Assembly: GCA_026417375.1 (NCBI GenBank)
Contig: JAOADJ010000049.1
Coordinates: 1-63,740 of the forward strand
From: Melioribacteraceae bacterium
GTDB lineage: Bacteria; Bacteroidota; Ignavibacteria; Ignavibacteriales; Melioribacteraceae
DNA length: 63,740 nt
Reading direction: 5' to 3'
Within the stretch, counting starts at the first letter, position 1, and the number at the start of each line of letters is the position of its first letter. Below the pieces are notes generated by a model. That model was not told where the DNA came from. It worked only from the letters and a program-made list of their open reading frames with translations, and ran no database searches. The translations under genes were made by a program, and so were the position numbers. This document shows positions 38,401-45,330 of this stretch, piece after piece.

Positions 38401-41093
38401 GCACATCGAATTTAATTAAAACCAAAGCAAGTCAGCCTTCAAAATTAATCGTAACACCAAGTGATTTGTTTCCACAAGCAGGTTCTGAAATAAACGTTAA
38501 ATGTCAATTAGTTGATGAATTTGAAAATCCTGTAAATCAATTTGAATATGTTTTAAATTGGAATGCAACTAATGGTGGTAAATTTCAATATCCAAATACA
38601 TTATTAGATGAAAATGGTTTTTCTAAAAATCAACTTAAAGTTAGTTCAAAAGCCGGGGATAATCATATAGTAAATGTTAAATCTGTAAATGACCAAAATA
38701 TTTTTGGAGTTAGTAAAGAAATTAAAGTTATTCCAGCAAACGGAAGTAAATATATTGTGAATGTTAATATCAAAAATCCTTATATCGGAAATTCAGTTGA
38801 AGCAGAAGCACAGCTTGTTGATCAGTTTAATAATATTGTTAAAAGTGAAGGAGTAAATGTTAGTTGGTCTGCAACAAATGGTGGAAATTTTCTTAACCCT
38901 AATACATTAACAGATGCAAATGGAAAAACTAAAAATGTTTTCACAGTTTCTAACATAACAAATACAAAACATATTATAACAGCAACAGATGATTTATCAA
39001 GAAAAGGTTCTTCAGAAGAAATTATTACAGTTGCGGTTGAAGTTCCAATTCTTGTTTCTCCATTAAATAATTCAAAAAATGTAAACTTAGAGAACACATT
39101 TATATGGAATGTAATTAATAATGCAACAGGGTATGAGTTTCAATTATCAACTGACAATAGTTTTAACAATGTTATTATTAATCAGTTTGTAACAGAAAAT
39201 AAAATTAATATTTCATCATTGGAACTCGAGAAAAAATATTTTTGGCGTGTAAGATCTAGGAAAGGAAATGGATTAAGCAATTGGTCTGAAGTTTGGAGTT
39301 TTAACACACTACCAAAGAAACCAATGAAACCAAATTTAATTTCGCCAATAAATAATACAGTAAATCAAAATGTGATAACTAATTTAAGATGGCAAAAAAT
39401 TGATAACGCTGATAAATATAATTTGCAAATAGCTGAAGATCTTAATTTTAATAAAATAATAATTGATAAGAATGACATTGAAGAAAGTAATTTCAGAGTT
39501 AATACATTAACAAATCAGAAAAAATATTTTTGGAAAGTTAAAGCAATAAATCAATCTGGTGAAAGTGAATTTTCAGAAATATGGAATTTCACAACTATCG
39601 ATACAATTTATGCACCATCAAACTTAACTGCTTATGTAGATACAAATGCTAGTGTTATTTTGAACTGGAAAGATAATTCAAATAACGAGAATGGATTTAG
39701 TTTACAAAGGTTAGACCCGGGTGGAATTGATTATTATCAATTTGATGAAGTAAAAGAAAATGTTTCAAATTATACTGTAACGAATTTAGAAAAGGGTAAA
39801 ACATTTTTCTTTAGAGTAATAGCTTTTAATATTTCAACTAAATCGAGTTTCTCAAATATTGTGAGAGTTATAATTCCAAATTCAAATATCAAAGCTCCAT
39901 CTAATTTAAAGGCTATTCCAGATATAAATGGATATATTCAATTAACATGGATTGATAACAGCAATGATGAAAAAGGTTTTATTGTTTACAGACAAGATGA
40001 AGCAAATTTATCAATAAAAGATGGAATTAAAATTATAGGTTCATATTTTATTCCAATTGATACTTTAAAAGAAAACTCAACTACATATTTAGATAAGAAA
40101 ACAGTTTTCAATAAAAAATATTCATATCAAGTTTTGGCATTCAATCAGAATGGAATTTCAATGCCGGTTCAATTAAAAAAAGAAATTATGCCATTAAAAG
40201 CACCAACAAATTTAATAGTTAAACTGGTAAATGAATCTGTTCAATTAGATTGGAAAGATAATTCTGATAATGAAACAGCTTTTATTATTCAAAGAGCAAC
40301 AAGACCAAAACTTGAATATGAAGAAATAGCAAAACTTAATTCAAATACAGTTTCATTTTTAGATTCAAAAGTTTTAGATGGCAAAAAATATTTTTATAAT
40401 GTTTATGCTATTGCAAATGAAATTGGTCTTTCTGCTTTTTCGAATGTTGATTCAATTTATTTAAAAATGAAAACTCCGACAAATCTTGTTGCTAAACAAA
40501 TTACTAATCAAAATAAAATTGAATTAACATGGAAAGACAATAGTGCAAGTGAAAAAGGATATTTAATTGAAAGAAAAGAATTAAACCAAAATAATTTTAG
40601 TGAGATTTATAAAACTATTTCAAATATTTCAAATTTCACTGATGAGTCAGTTATAAATAAGAAAAATTATGTTTACAGATTAAGAGGATATAATGAAGAT
40701 GGATATTCTGACTACTCAAATGAAAGTTCAATATTAGTTGGAATTGAAAAAAATGATAATATTCCGAATGAATTTAAACTCGAACAAAATTTTCCAAATC
40801 CTTTTAATCCAGAAACAGTAATTAAATATTCTATACCATTAATAAATCATCAACAAACTAATGATAAATCAAATGTAATTTTAAGTTCATCTTACAGCGA
40901 AATTTTCGTCACATTAAAGATTTATGATATACTTGGTAATGAAATCTCAACACTTGTAAATGAATATCAAAAACCCGGAATTTATAATTACACATTTTCT
41001 ATTGTTAATTATAACTTACCAAGTGGAGTTTATTTCTATAAATTACAAGCAGGTGAGTTTGTACAAATAAGAAAAATGATTTTAATGAAATAA
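32412..41093 (+). CDS. Giant mosaic T9SS protein with endonuclease I domain
   Basis: 2893 aa. Approximate order by residue: signal peptide 1-18; LamG-like 20-260; five Fn3 repeats of about 96 residues 264-746; lamin-tail domain 753-943; Fn3 945-1036; Calx-beta 1040-1154 (TRVQFASTSGTVYENSLTFNL); endonuclease I 1157-1396 with WNREHVFAQS (H1241), DAHNLAPED and SDRSNKDFD; Ig-like 1398-1493; OB-fold-like 1497-1700; five Big_1/invasin-type Ig repeats to about 2205; two Fn3-like sugar-protein modules; four further Fn3 repeats (APSNLxA...WKDNSxxExGF); T9SS tail. It is probably a cell-surface or secreted nuclease on a long adhesive stalk, able to cut extracellular DNA. The tandem repeats are also repetitive in DNA. 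Confidence 0.85.
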   Translation: MKKTLLFILILLNTYFAQTNVFTDNFSTSQGATYFTSGKIGTSNWQVNILGADWGGRINNGLLELTNDASTATNVAGWVYVNQPMSNISSPFNSTLSSNSGLVTWTFNMRQVRTDPAGFGDASYGVAFILGSTSQSPQKNGTGYAVVLGQSGSTDPIRLVKFSAGLQNLTNLITSNTSGLNDFGNEYISIKVTYNPTTNTWELFLRNDGTTAFSDPLTGTLVSQGTIVDNTYTSSSLSYFGAYWQGSTTATQNAVFDNFNITVNTISIPVSPVAKSATNITNSSFKANWSGINNATKYFLDISTQSNFSSFVTGYENKEIAAPDSNFVVTGLNGNTNYFYRVRAFNSAGTSGNSNVISVTTLPNPPSAPIALPSSNITQTGFTANWNSVAGANNYILDVSTQNNFSSFVSGYENKIIGGDTLAAITGLNPNTNYFYRVRASNISGTSDYSNTISVTTLSFSINTPTAKQATNITQTSFTANWSSVNNATKYFLDVSTKNDFSTFVSGYENKQIGGDTLDVVSGLTPNTSYFYRVRASDDTYTSFNSNIISVTTLPNIPNAPIAKSSSNITNSSFRANWSSVSGATKYFLDVSTQSNFSTFITGYENKEIASPDSNYTVSGLIANSIYFYRVRANNIAGTSDYSNTISVTTYPNPPIEPNATAATNVAQTSFVANWEASISAYKYYLDVSTQSDFSTFVVGYQNKDVGNNLSFNVSGLNSNTTYYYRVRAENIGGISGNSNVISVTTFPSITKYGIIVNEWSQGSGGAKEWVELLIVEDNLNIQNFKLIDGNNSLSITFSGVGFQSLRKGSLIVIYNGADVDGLITPDLNYDGTTDKKLIISSLNNSGTWALTRTTGWSTTTGAFSNTDATDVPKILNNFSTTIFTTPKAAGSTQIAYFNEDTEDEAFVAANWLNSTNTNGTPGEPNGGKNSIWITTTLATEITAVPNPPIATNATNVAPYSFTANWNVAPTASKYFLDVATDNLFNNLVPGYDSKDVGNSTSANVTGLNPLTNYYYRVRANNILGTSGNSNTIEVTTLTNQTRVQFASTSGTVYENSLTFNLTFTITNPGLTSPTTFEVAVIGGTGNLADINNYSTQTVTFPAGSSSNKILAININNDGIAEGSETIIFKIQNVTGGNSAIVGTNSTFTLTIYDPIIDYYSNVNTTLNGLAFKTELHNLIKGHTPFPYTSSSTDVWDILMDAYEDPANPSNVILIYSSRSQAKTYNASTNSTDPNAWNREHVFAQSRGGFSVNNSSHNPGIATDAHNLAPEDASVNSDRSNKDFDIGGLPHPEAIGCFMDADSFEPRDAVKGDVARILFYMDVRYEGTNGELQIELRDGINTPVGTIGKLSTLLLWHQQDPPDAFEIARNNKIYNYQKNKNPFIDHPEWVAKVYGLSSAPTISNINRNVTVPNENQNLIVSANIIDDVSVSSAQIIYTINNGNQKFVNMTLSGGTLFTGTIPEIDYKDGDLLEYKIKAVDNQSNEKISENYKVFTGLTPISTLHQVNSNGELLYNGLYAKVKGVATVPNGLFSSSNLEVNIQDNTGGIVVYKVTAGATPFIVGKNYTVAGSLTQYNGLAELVPDNVLTDIIDNGLDTEVKPTVKTFAELIANAEQYEGMLIKVKNVNKISGTWASSQNLTVTDGTSSAITLRVSSGTNLSSNPEPTWPKDVVGIFTQFDSSLPYTSDYQLKPRSISDIQNVTLPTKYIVTTNNYNPTVGSTITINAQLADNNGEPIAIAGKIITWNSSNGGVFSSPTSVTNINGIATVNFTVSNQSNVNYIISAVDNSTPQITGQSNVISTIPNNIAGFIVNVSNENSVAGTQINVTAQLIDNFNNPIMTSGIVVNWTSQNGGSFSSQSSVTNSNGTASVTFTTSKQAGIIHIIKATTGSFPNIITSNSNQIITKAGNPAKYIVQSNDFNPVVNTQIFIYAQLVDENDNPVFQPGRIVNWSSTNGGSFSQSSSTTNVNGLADVIYTTSKKANIEHLVSATDNNGLTGTSNLIKTKASQPSKLIVTPSDLFPQAGSEINVKCQLVDEFENPVNQFEYVLNWNATNGGKFQYPNTLLDENGFSKNQLKVSSKAGDNHIVNVKSVNDQNIFGVSKEIKVIPANGSKYIVNVNIKNPYIGNSVEAEAQLVDQFNNIVKSEGVNVSWSATNGGNFLNPNTLTDANGKTKNVFTVSNITNTKHIITATDDLSRKGSSEEIITVAVEVPILVSPLNNSKNVNLENTFIWNVINNATGYEFQLSTDNSFNNVIINQFVTENKINISSLELEKKYFWRVRSRKGNGLSNWSEVWSFNTLPKKPMKPNLISPINNTVNQNVITNLRWQKIDNADKYNLQIAEDLNFNKIIIDKNDIEESNFRVNTLTNQKKYFWKVKAINQSGESEFSEIWNFTTIDTIYAPSNLTAYVDTNASVILNWKDNSNNENGFSLQRLDPGGIDYYQFDEVKENVSNYTVTNLEKGKTFFFRVIAFNISTKSSFSNIVRVIIPNSNIKAPSNLKAIPDINGYIQLTWIDNSNDEKGFIVYRQDEANLSIKDGIKIIGSYFIPIDTLKENSTTYLDKKTVFNKKYSYQVLAFNQNGISMPVQLKKEIMPLKAPTNLIVKLVNESVQLDWKDNSDNETAFIIQRATRPKLEYEEIAKLNSNTVSFLDSKVLDGKKYFYNVYAIANEIGLSAFSNVDSIYLKMKTPTNLVAKQITNQNKIELTWKDNSASEKGYLIERKELNQNNFSEIYKTISNISNFTDESVINKKNYVYRLRGYNEDGYSDYSNESSILVGIEKNDNIPNEFKLEQNFPNPFNPETVIKYSIPLINHQQTNDKSNVILSSSYSEIFVTLKIYDILGNEISTLVNEYQKPGIYNYTFSIVNYNLPSGVYFYKLQAGEFVQIRKMILMK
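33205..34650 (+). repeat. Five tandem Fn3-coding repeats, about 290 bp period
   Basis: Within the giant gene, units beginning near 33205, 33496, 33784, 34072 and 34360 share long near-identical stretches, for example those encoding KYFLDVSTQSNFS and FYRVRANNIAGTS. The similarity at DNA level suggests recent duplication or gene conversion. Confidence 0.7.
37520..39030 (+). repeat. Five tandem Big_1-like Ig-coding repeats, about 300 bp period
   Basis: Each unit encodes the pattern (P)xKYIVxxNxxNPxxGxxIxxxAQLVDxxxNPV...NGGxFxxPxxxTxxNGxAxxxF. The repeats are more diverged than the Fn3 array, indicating an older expansion. Confidence 0.65.
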
Positions 41094-41119
41094 AAATGAA
41101 AAATATATATTGATTATTC

Positions 41120-41153
41120 AGAAATCCGCCATTACAAGCGGATTTCTTTTTTT
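41120..41153 (+). terminator. Rho-independent terminator of the giant gene
   Basis: AGAAATCCGC at 41120-41129 pairs with GCGGATTTCT at 41138-41147, with an 8-nt loop, followed by T6. It lies 27 bases after the stop. Confidence 0.85.
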
Positions 41154-41240
41154 AAAACTATTTGAAATTAAACTCGTCATAATTAAACCAAAAATCATTT
41201 TTAGTTGTTTAGAGTTATAAAATAAATAAAGAAGGAGAAA

Positions 41241-43820
41241 ATGAAAACGTTAAGAATAATATTACTTTTTTTTATGTCAATAACATTATTGAATGCACAA
41301 AATCAAAGAGTAAATCAACAAAGAACATTAGAAACAGCAAGAATACAAGCTATAGGTAATGTTTCTGGTAAAGTAATTGATGCCCAAACAAATCAACCAA
41401 TAGAATATGCAAATGTTGTATTATATAGATGGAAAGATTCTACAGTTGCAAATGGTACAGTTACAAATTCAGAAGGTCAATTCAACATCGAAAAACTTAT
41501 GACCGGAAGATATTTTATGAAAATATCTTACATCGGTTATGCAACCAAACGATTCGATTCAATAATAGTTACTCAAAATCAATATAGTTATGTTTATAAC
41601 AATATTAAACTCAACCCTAAAAATGTAAATATGAACGAAGTTATCGTATCATCAGAACGTGAACAAATGAATTATAACATCGATAAAAAAGTTTACAATG
41701 TTGATAAAAATCTTGCCAATTCAGGTGGAACTGCAATTGATGTAGTTCAGAATTTACCTGCTGTTCAAGTAGATGCAGATGGAAGTGTATCTGTTCGTGG
41801 AAATAGTAATATAACAGTTTTAGTTGATGGAAGACCAGCTGAGATGGCAGGATTTAGTGGATCAGATGTTTTAGCTCAGATACCTGCAAGTCAAATAGAA
41901 TCAATTGAATTAGTTACAAATCCTTCGGCAAAATATGACCCACAAGGAACTGCTGGTATTATTAATGTAGTGTTGAAAAAGAAATCTAATTTAGGCGTTA
42001 ATGGAAGTATTATGGCAAATGCTGGAACCAAAGGAAGATATAGCACTTCTGTTAATGGAAATTTGAGAGGAGAAAACTTTAATCTCTTTGGAAGTTATGA
42101 TGGAAGATTTTTTAATTTCAACAGTTCAGGTTCAACAATTCGCAACAGTGATTTTAGTGGAGTAACAAGTTTACTTGATCAGTATTCAACAAACACAAAT
42201 AAAATGAAAAATAATTCATTGAATATTGGTGGTGATTATTATTTTACTGAAAAAGAATTTGTTACATTATCAACCCAACAACGTTTTGGTGATTTTGATT
42301 CTTACAACAACAACATTAATAAAAATTTTAATTCACAAAATATTTTAGATAATCATTTTGAAAGAGTAAGTAATTCTGATAGAAGTAATAACTCAGGTAA
42401 TTACACTTTAAGCTATAAAAAAACTTTTGAAAACAAGGCTCAAGAGCTAACAGCTGATTTAATGTATTCTCAAAGTTCAATGACAAATTTGTCAAATATT
42501 CAACAAAATTATTTTGTTAACTTACAAAGCAAAACATTAGCTCCTTCAATACAAAAAAATAATTCTGACAACACTAACAAAATGTTAAACTTTGAAGTGA
42601 ATTATAATCAACCATTAAACAGTTGGGGTAAAGTTGAAGTTGGATTAAGAAGTTTAATTCGTGATTTAAAAATGTTTAATGATTATTACACTTTGAATAA
42701 TTCACTTAACAATTGGCTCGTTAATAGTTTAAATCATTACGATTATAAAGAACAACTTTATGCACTTTATGGAATTTATAATAATGCTATCGGAAAATTT
42801 TCATTTCAATTTGGTCTTAGAGCAGAGCAAGCAATTATTGATGGTGAAGTTTTAACTACCAGCTCAAAATTTACTTCAAAATATTTTGAAGTTTATCCGA
42901 CTGTTCATTTTAGATATTCGGTATCAGACTTTGATGAAATAACTTTAAGTTACAGCCGAAGAATTGACCGACCAAGAAATAATCAATTAAATCCATATGA
43001 AGATAGATCAGATTCATTGAATATTATTAAAGGTAATCCAAACTTAAAACCACAATTCTTTAATTCTATTGAAGCAGGATATTCAACATTATTTAATAAA
43101 ACTGGACTTGTTACAAATGTTTACTATAGAACAAGTTCAAATTTGATTAGCACGATTTCAACATTACAACCAAATGGAATTTCATACTCAACTTATCAAA
43201 ATGTTTCCAAAGGTTCTTCATACGGTGTAGATTTTATTGTAACACAACCTATTCAGGATTGGTGGAGATTAAGTGGAACAATTTCATATTATACAAATAA
43301 GGTTGAAGACAAAGGTACACTTGGCGGCACAAGAGAAAGTTCAAGTTGGAGAACTATGATAAATTCTCAAATGACTTTAGGACAAGGATTTACATTACAA
43401 TCAATGGTATTTTATAACTCACCTTCTATTATGTTAATGCTCGGAGGATTTGGTGGTTTTGGTGGATTTGGAGGAGGTGGTGGTGGAATGCGTGGCGGTG
43501 GTGGAATGGGTGGCGGAGATTTTGGTGGATTTTTCGGTGCTTCTACTCAAACTAAAATTAAAGAAATTTATTGGATGGATTTAATGCTACGTAAAGATTT
43601 TATGGATGGGCAATTGAGTGTAACCTTAAGAGCTTCTGACATTTTTAACACAAGAAAATTTAATACGATAACTACAGCATCTAATTTTACAAGTGTTAAT
43701 AATAGAATTATGGATTCAAGAATGATTAATCTTGGTATTACTTACAGATTAGATACTAGATCAAGAATGATGGAACAAGAACGACAAAAAAGAATTGAAG
43801 AAGGTTATGATGAACTTTGA
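41241..43820 (+). CDS. TonB-dependent-receptor-like outer-membrane protein (CarboxypepD_reg + plug + barrel)
   Basis: 859 aa. After a signal peptide (ending LLNAQ) comes a carboxypeptidase-regulatory-like beta-sandwich at about 38-120 (SGKVIDAQTNQPIEYANVVLYR...TNSEGQFNIEKLMTGRY). The plug domain lies at about 130-250 (GGTAIDVVQNLPAVQVDADGSVSVRGNSNITVLVDGRP, IESIELVTNPSAKYDPQGTAGIINVVLKK). A C-terminal barrel of the 'outer membrane beta-barrel family' follows (LSYSRRIDRPRNNQLNPYEDRSD). No TonB box is recognisable. Residues 735-766 form a glycine-rich insert (22 of 32 Gly). The transported ligand is unknown. The gene ends in a strong terminator; AGGAG precedes the ATG. Confidence 0.88.
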   Translation: MKTLRIILLFFMSITLLNAQNQRVNQQRTLETARIQAIGNVSGKVIDAQTNQPIEYANVVLYRWKDSTVANGTVTNSEGQFNIEKLMTGRYFMKISYIGYATKRFDSIIVTQNQYSYVYNNIKLNPKNVNMNEVIVSSEREQMNYNIDKKVYNVDKNLANSGGTAIDVVQNLPAVQVDADGSVSVRGNSNITVLVDGRPAEMAGFSGSDVLAQIPASQIESIELVTNPSAKYDPQGTAGIINVVLKKKSNLGVNGSIMANAGTKGRYSTSVNGNLRGENFNLFGSYDGRFFNFNSSGSTIRNSDFSGVTSLLDQYSTNTNKMKNNSLNIGGDYYFTEKEFVTLSTQQRFGDFDSYNNNINKNFNSQNILDNHFERVSNSDRSNNSGNYTLSYKKTFENKAQELTADLMYSQSSMTNLSNIQQNYFVNLQSKTLAPSIQKNNSDNTNKMLNFEVNYNQPLNSWGKVEVGLRSLIRDLKMFNDYYTLNNSLNNWLVNSLNHYDYKEQLYALYGIYNNAIGKFSFQFGLRAEQAIIDGEVLTTSSKFTSKYFEVYPTVHFRYSVSDFDEITLSYSRRIDRPRNNQLNPYEDRSDSLNIIKGNPNLKPQFFNSIEAGYSTLFNKTGLVTNVYYRTSSNLISTISTLQPNGISYSTYQNVSKGSSYGVDFIVTQPIQDWWRLSGTISYYTNKVEDKGTLGGTRESSSWRTMINSQMTLGQGFTLQSMVFYNSPSIMLMLGGFGGFGGFGGGGGGMRGGGGMGGGDFGGFFGASTQTKIKEIYWMDLMLRKDFMDGQLSVTLRASDIFNTRKFNTITTASNFTSVNNRIMDSRMINLGITYRLDTRSRMMEQERQKRIEEGYDEL

Positions 43821-43833
43821 TTAATTTTTTATG

Positions 43834-43857
43834 AACCCCGAGAAATCGGGGTTTTTT
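43834..43857 (+). terminator. Strong Rho-independent terminator
   Basis: AACCCCGA (43834-43841), GAAA tetraloop, TCGGGGTT (43846-43853), then a T run to 43857. It ends the receptor gene and also argues against starting the next gene at the in-frame ATG at 43831. Confidence 0.93.
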
Positions 43858-43899
43858 ATTTTATACTTTTCAAACTTATCTTTACAAAAAAAAATCTCA

Positions 43900-45330
43900 A
43901 TGTTAAAAATATTTTTACTCAATATTCTTTTTTCTTTTTCTGTTATAGCTCAGGTTAATAACGAAAAAAATATTTCATTTGAAAAAGTTTCTGCAACCAA
44001 ACTAAATAAAACAATATTTGGTTATTTGCCTTGGTGGGAATATCTGCAAGGCTCATCAAATTATATCAGATATGATTTAATTTCTCATTTGGCTATATTT
44101 TCTTTTGAAGCTGACTCGTTAGGCAATTTAAAAGATCCCTTAAATTGGCCTTGGAACGATGTAATTGCGAATGCATCTAAAAATAAAGTGAAATTAATAA
44201 TATCTGTTACAAATTTTAATTCAAATGAAATTCACAAATTATTTAATGATAAAAATGTAAGAACAAATCTTTTTAAAAATATTGAAACACGTATTAGAAA
44301 TTATAATTTCGTGGGGATTAATATCGATTTTGAAAATGTTAAAGATGAAGATAAAAATTTAGTAATAACAAATTTTTTTGTTGAACTTAAAAAATATTTC
44401 TCTCAATCAAATTTAGAATTATCATTTGCTTCTCCTTCAATTAATTTTGGTGGTTGGAATTTTGAATCTCTAGTTCAAGTTTGTGATTATCTGTTTGTTA
44501 TGTGTTACGATTATTATGGAAGTTGGAATGATTTTACTGCACCATCATCACCATTTACTGGAACTTATTTTAACGTAAGTAAAACCTTTGAAAATGATTA
44601 TTCAAATATTGTTAAAGCTCAACCTGAAAAGTTGATTATGGGAGTTCCATATTATGGAAATTACTGGAAAACAAAAACTAAAGATCCATATACTAAAGTT
44701 GATACTTCAAAATCAAACAAGGAGTGGGTTAACACTCTAACATATAAACAAATTGCCAATGATTATTTTAAATATGAAAAATTATGGGATTCATTTTCTC
44801 AAACTCCATGGATTAGATGGTTTGATACAAAATGGAATCAAATATGGTATGATGATGAAAAAAGTTTAGAAATTAAATATGACTATGCAAATCAAAAAAA
44901 ATTAAAAGGCGTTGGAATTTGGGCGTTGGGTTATGATGGTCAAAGGAAAGAATTATGGCAACTAATTGAAAATAAATTTACATCTTCAACTGATATTAAT
45001 GAAAATATTTTACCTTATGATTTTACTTTATATCAAAATTATCCAAATCCATTTAACAGCGAGACAATAATTAAATACTCAGTACCGGATAAACATTTTT
45101 TTGATGAAAAATTTAATTCATCTAAAAAAAGTGATGAAATATTTGTCACGTTGAAATTATACGATTTTTTAGGTAGAGAGATTGCAACTCTTGTAAATGA
45201 ATTTCATAAACCGGGAATATATAATCTTCCTTTTAATACTTTGGAATTTAAACTAACATCTGGTGTTTATTTTTATCAACTTATAACTGATAATAAAACG
45301 ATTACAAAAAAAATGATTTTACTTAGGTAA
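43900..45330 (+). CDS. GH18-family glycoside hydrolase with T9SS tail
   Basis: 476 aa from the ATG at 43900, which opens a signal peptide (MLKIFLLNILFSFSVIAQ); an upstream ATG at 43831 lies in a terminator. The GH18 barrel shows LISHLAIFSFEAD, the catalytic strand VGINIDFEN (D143, E145), FVMCYDYYGSW, LIMGVPYYGNYW and GVGIWALGYDG. This resembles the chitinase/SleL-like branch acting on chitin or peptidoglycan-type glycans. The T9SS tail (QNYPNPFNSETIIKYSV) has an insertion before EIFVTLKLYD like that in the giant protein. The 3' end overlaps the convergent phosphotransferase gene by 12 bases. Confidence 0.85.
   Translation: MLKIFLLNILFSFSVIAQVNNEKNISFEKVSATKLNKTIFGYLPWWEYLQGSSNYIRYDLISHLAIFSFEADSLGNLKDPLNWPWNDVIANASKNKVKLIISVTNFNSNEIHKLFNDKNVRTNLFKNIETRIRNYNFVGINIDFENVKDEDKNLVITNFFVELKKYFSQSNLELSFASPSINFGGWNFESLVQVCDYLFVMCYDYYGSWNDFTAPSSPFTGTYFNVSKTFENDYSNIVKAQPEKLIMGVPYYGNYWKTKTKDPYTKVDTSKSNKEWVNTLTYKQIANDYFKYEKLWDSFSQTPWIRWFDTKWNQIWYDDEKSLEIKYDYANQKKLKGVGIWALGYDGQRKELWQLIENKFTSSTDINENILPYDFTLYQNYPNPFNSETIIKYSVPDKHFFDEKFNSSKKSDEIFVTLKLYDFLGREIATLVNEFHKPGIYNLPFNTLEFKLTSGVYFYQLITDNKTITKKMILLR

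Noticed and set aside
41241-43820. SusC-type receptor of a polysaccharide utilisation locus
   Set aside because: There is no adjacent SusD gene, and the barrel resembles the smaller 'outer membrane beta-barrel family' rather than SusC.
43831-43899. Upstream start for the GH18 gene at 43831
   Set aside because: The ATG lies within a strong terminator hairpin, and the signal peptide begins at the ATG at 43900.
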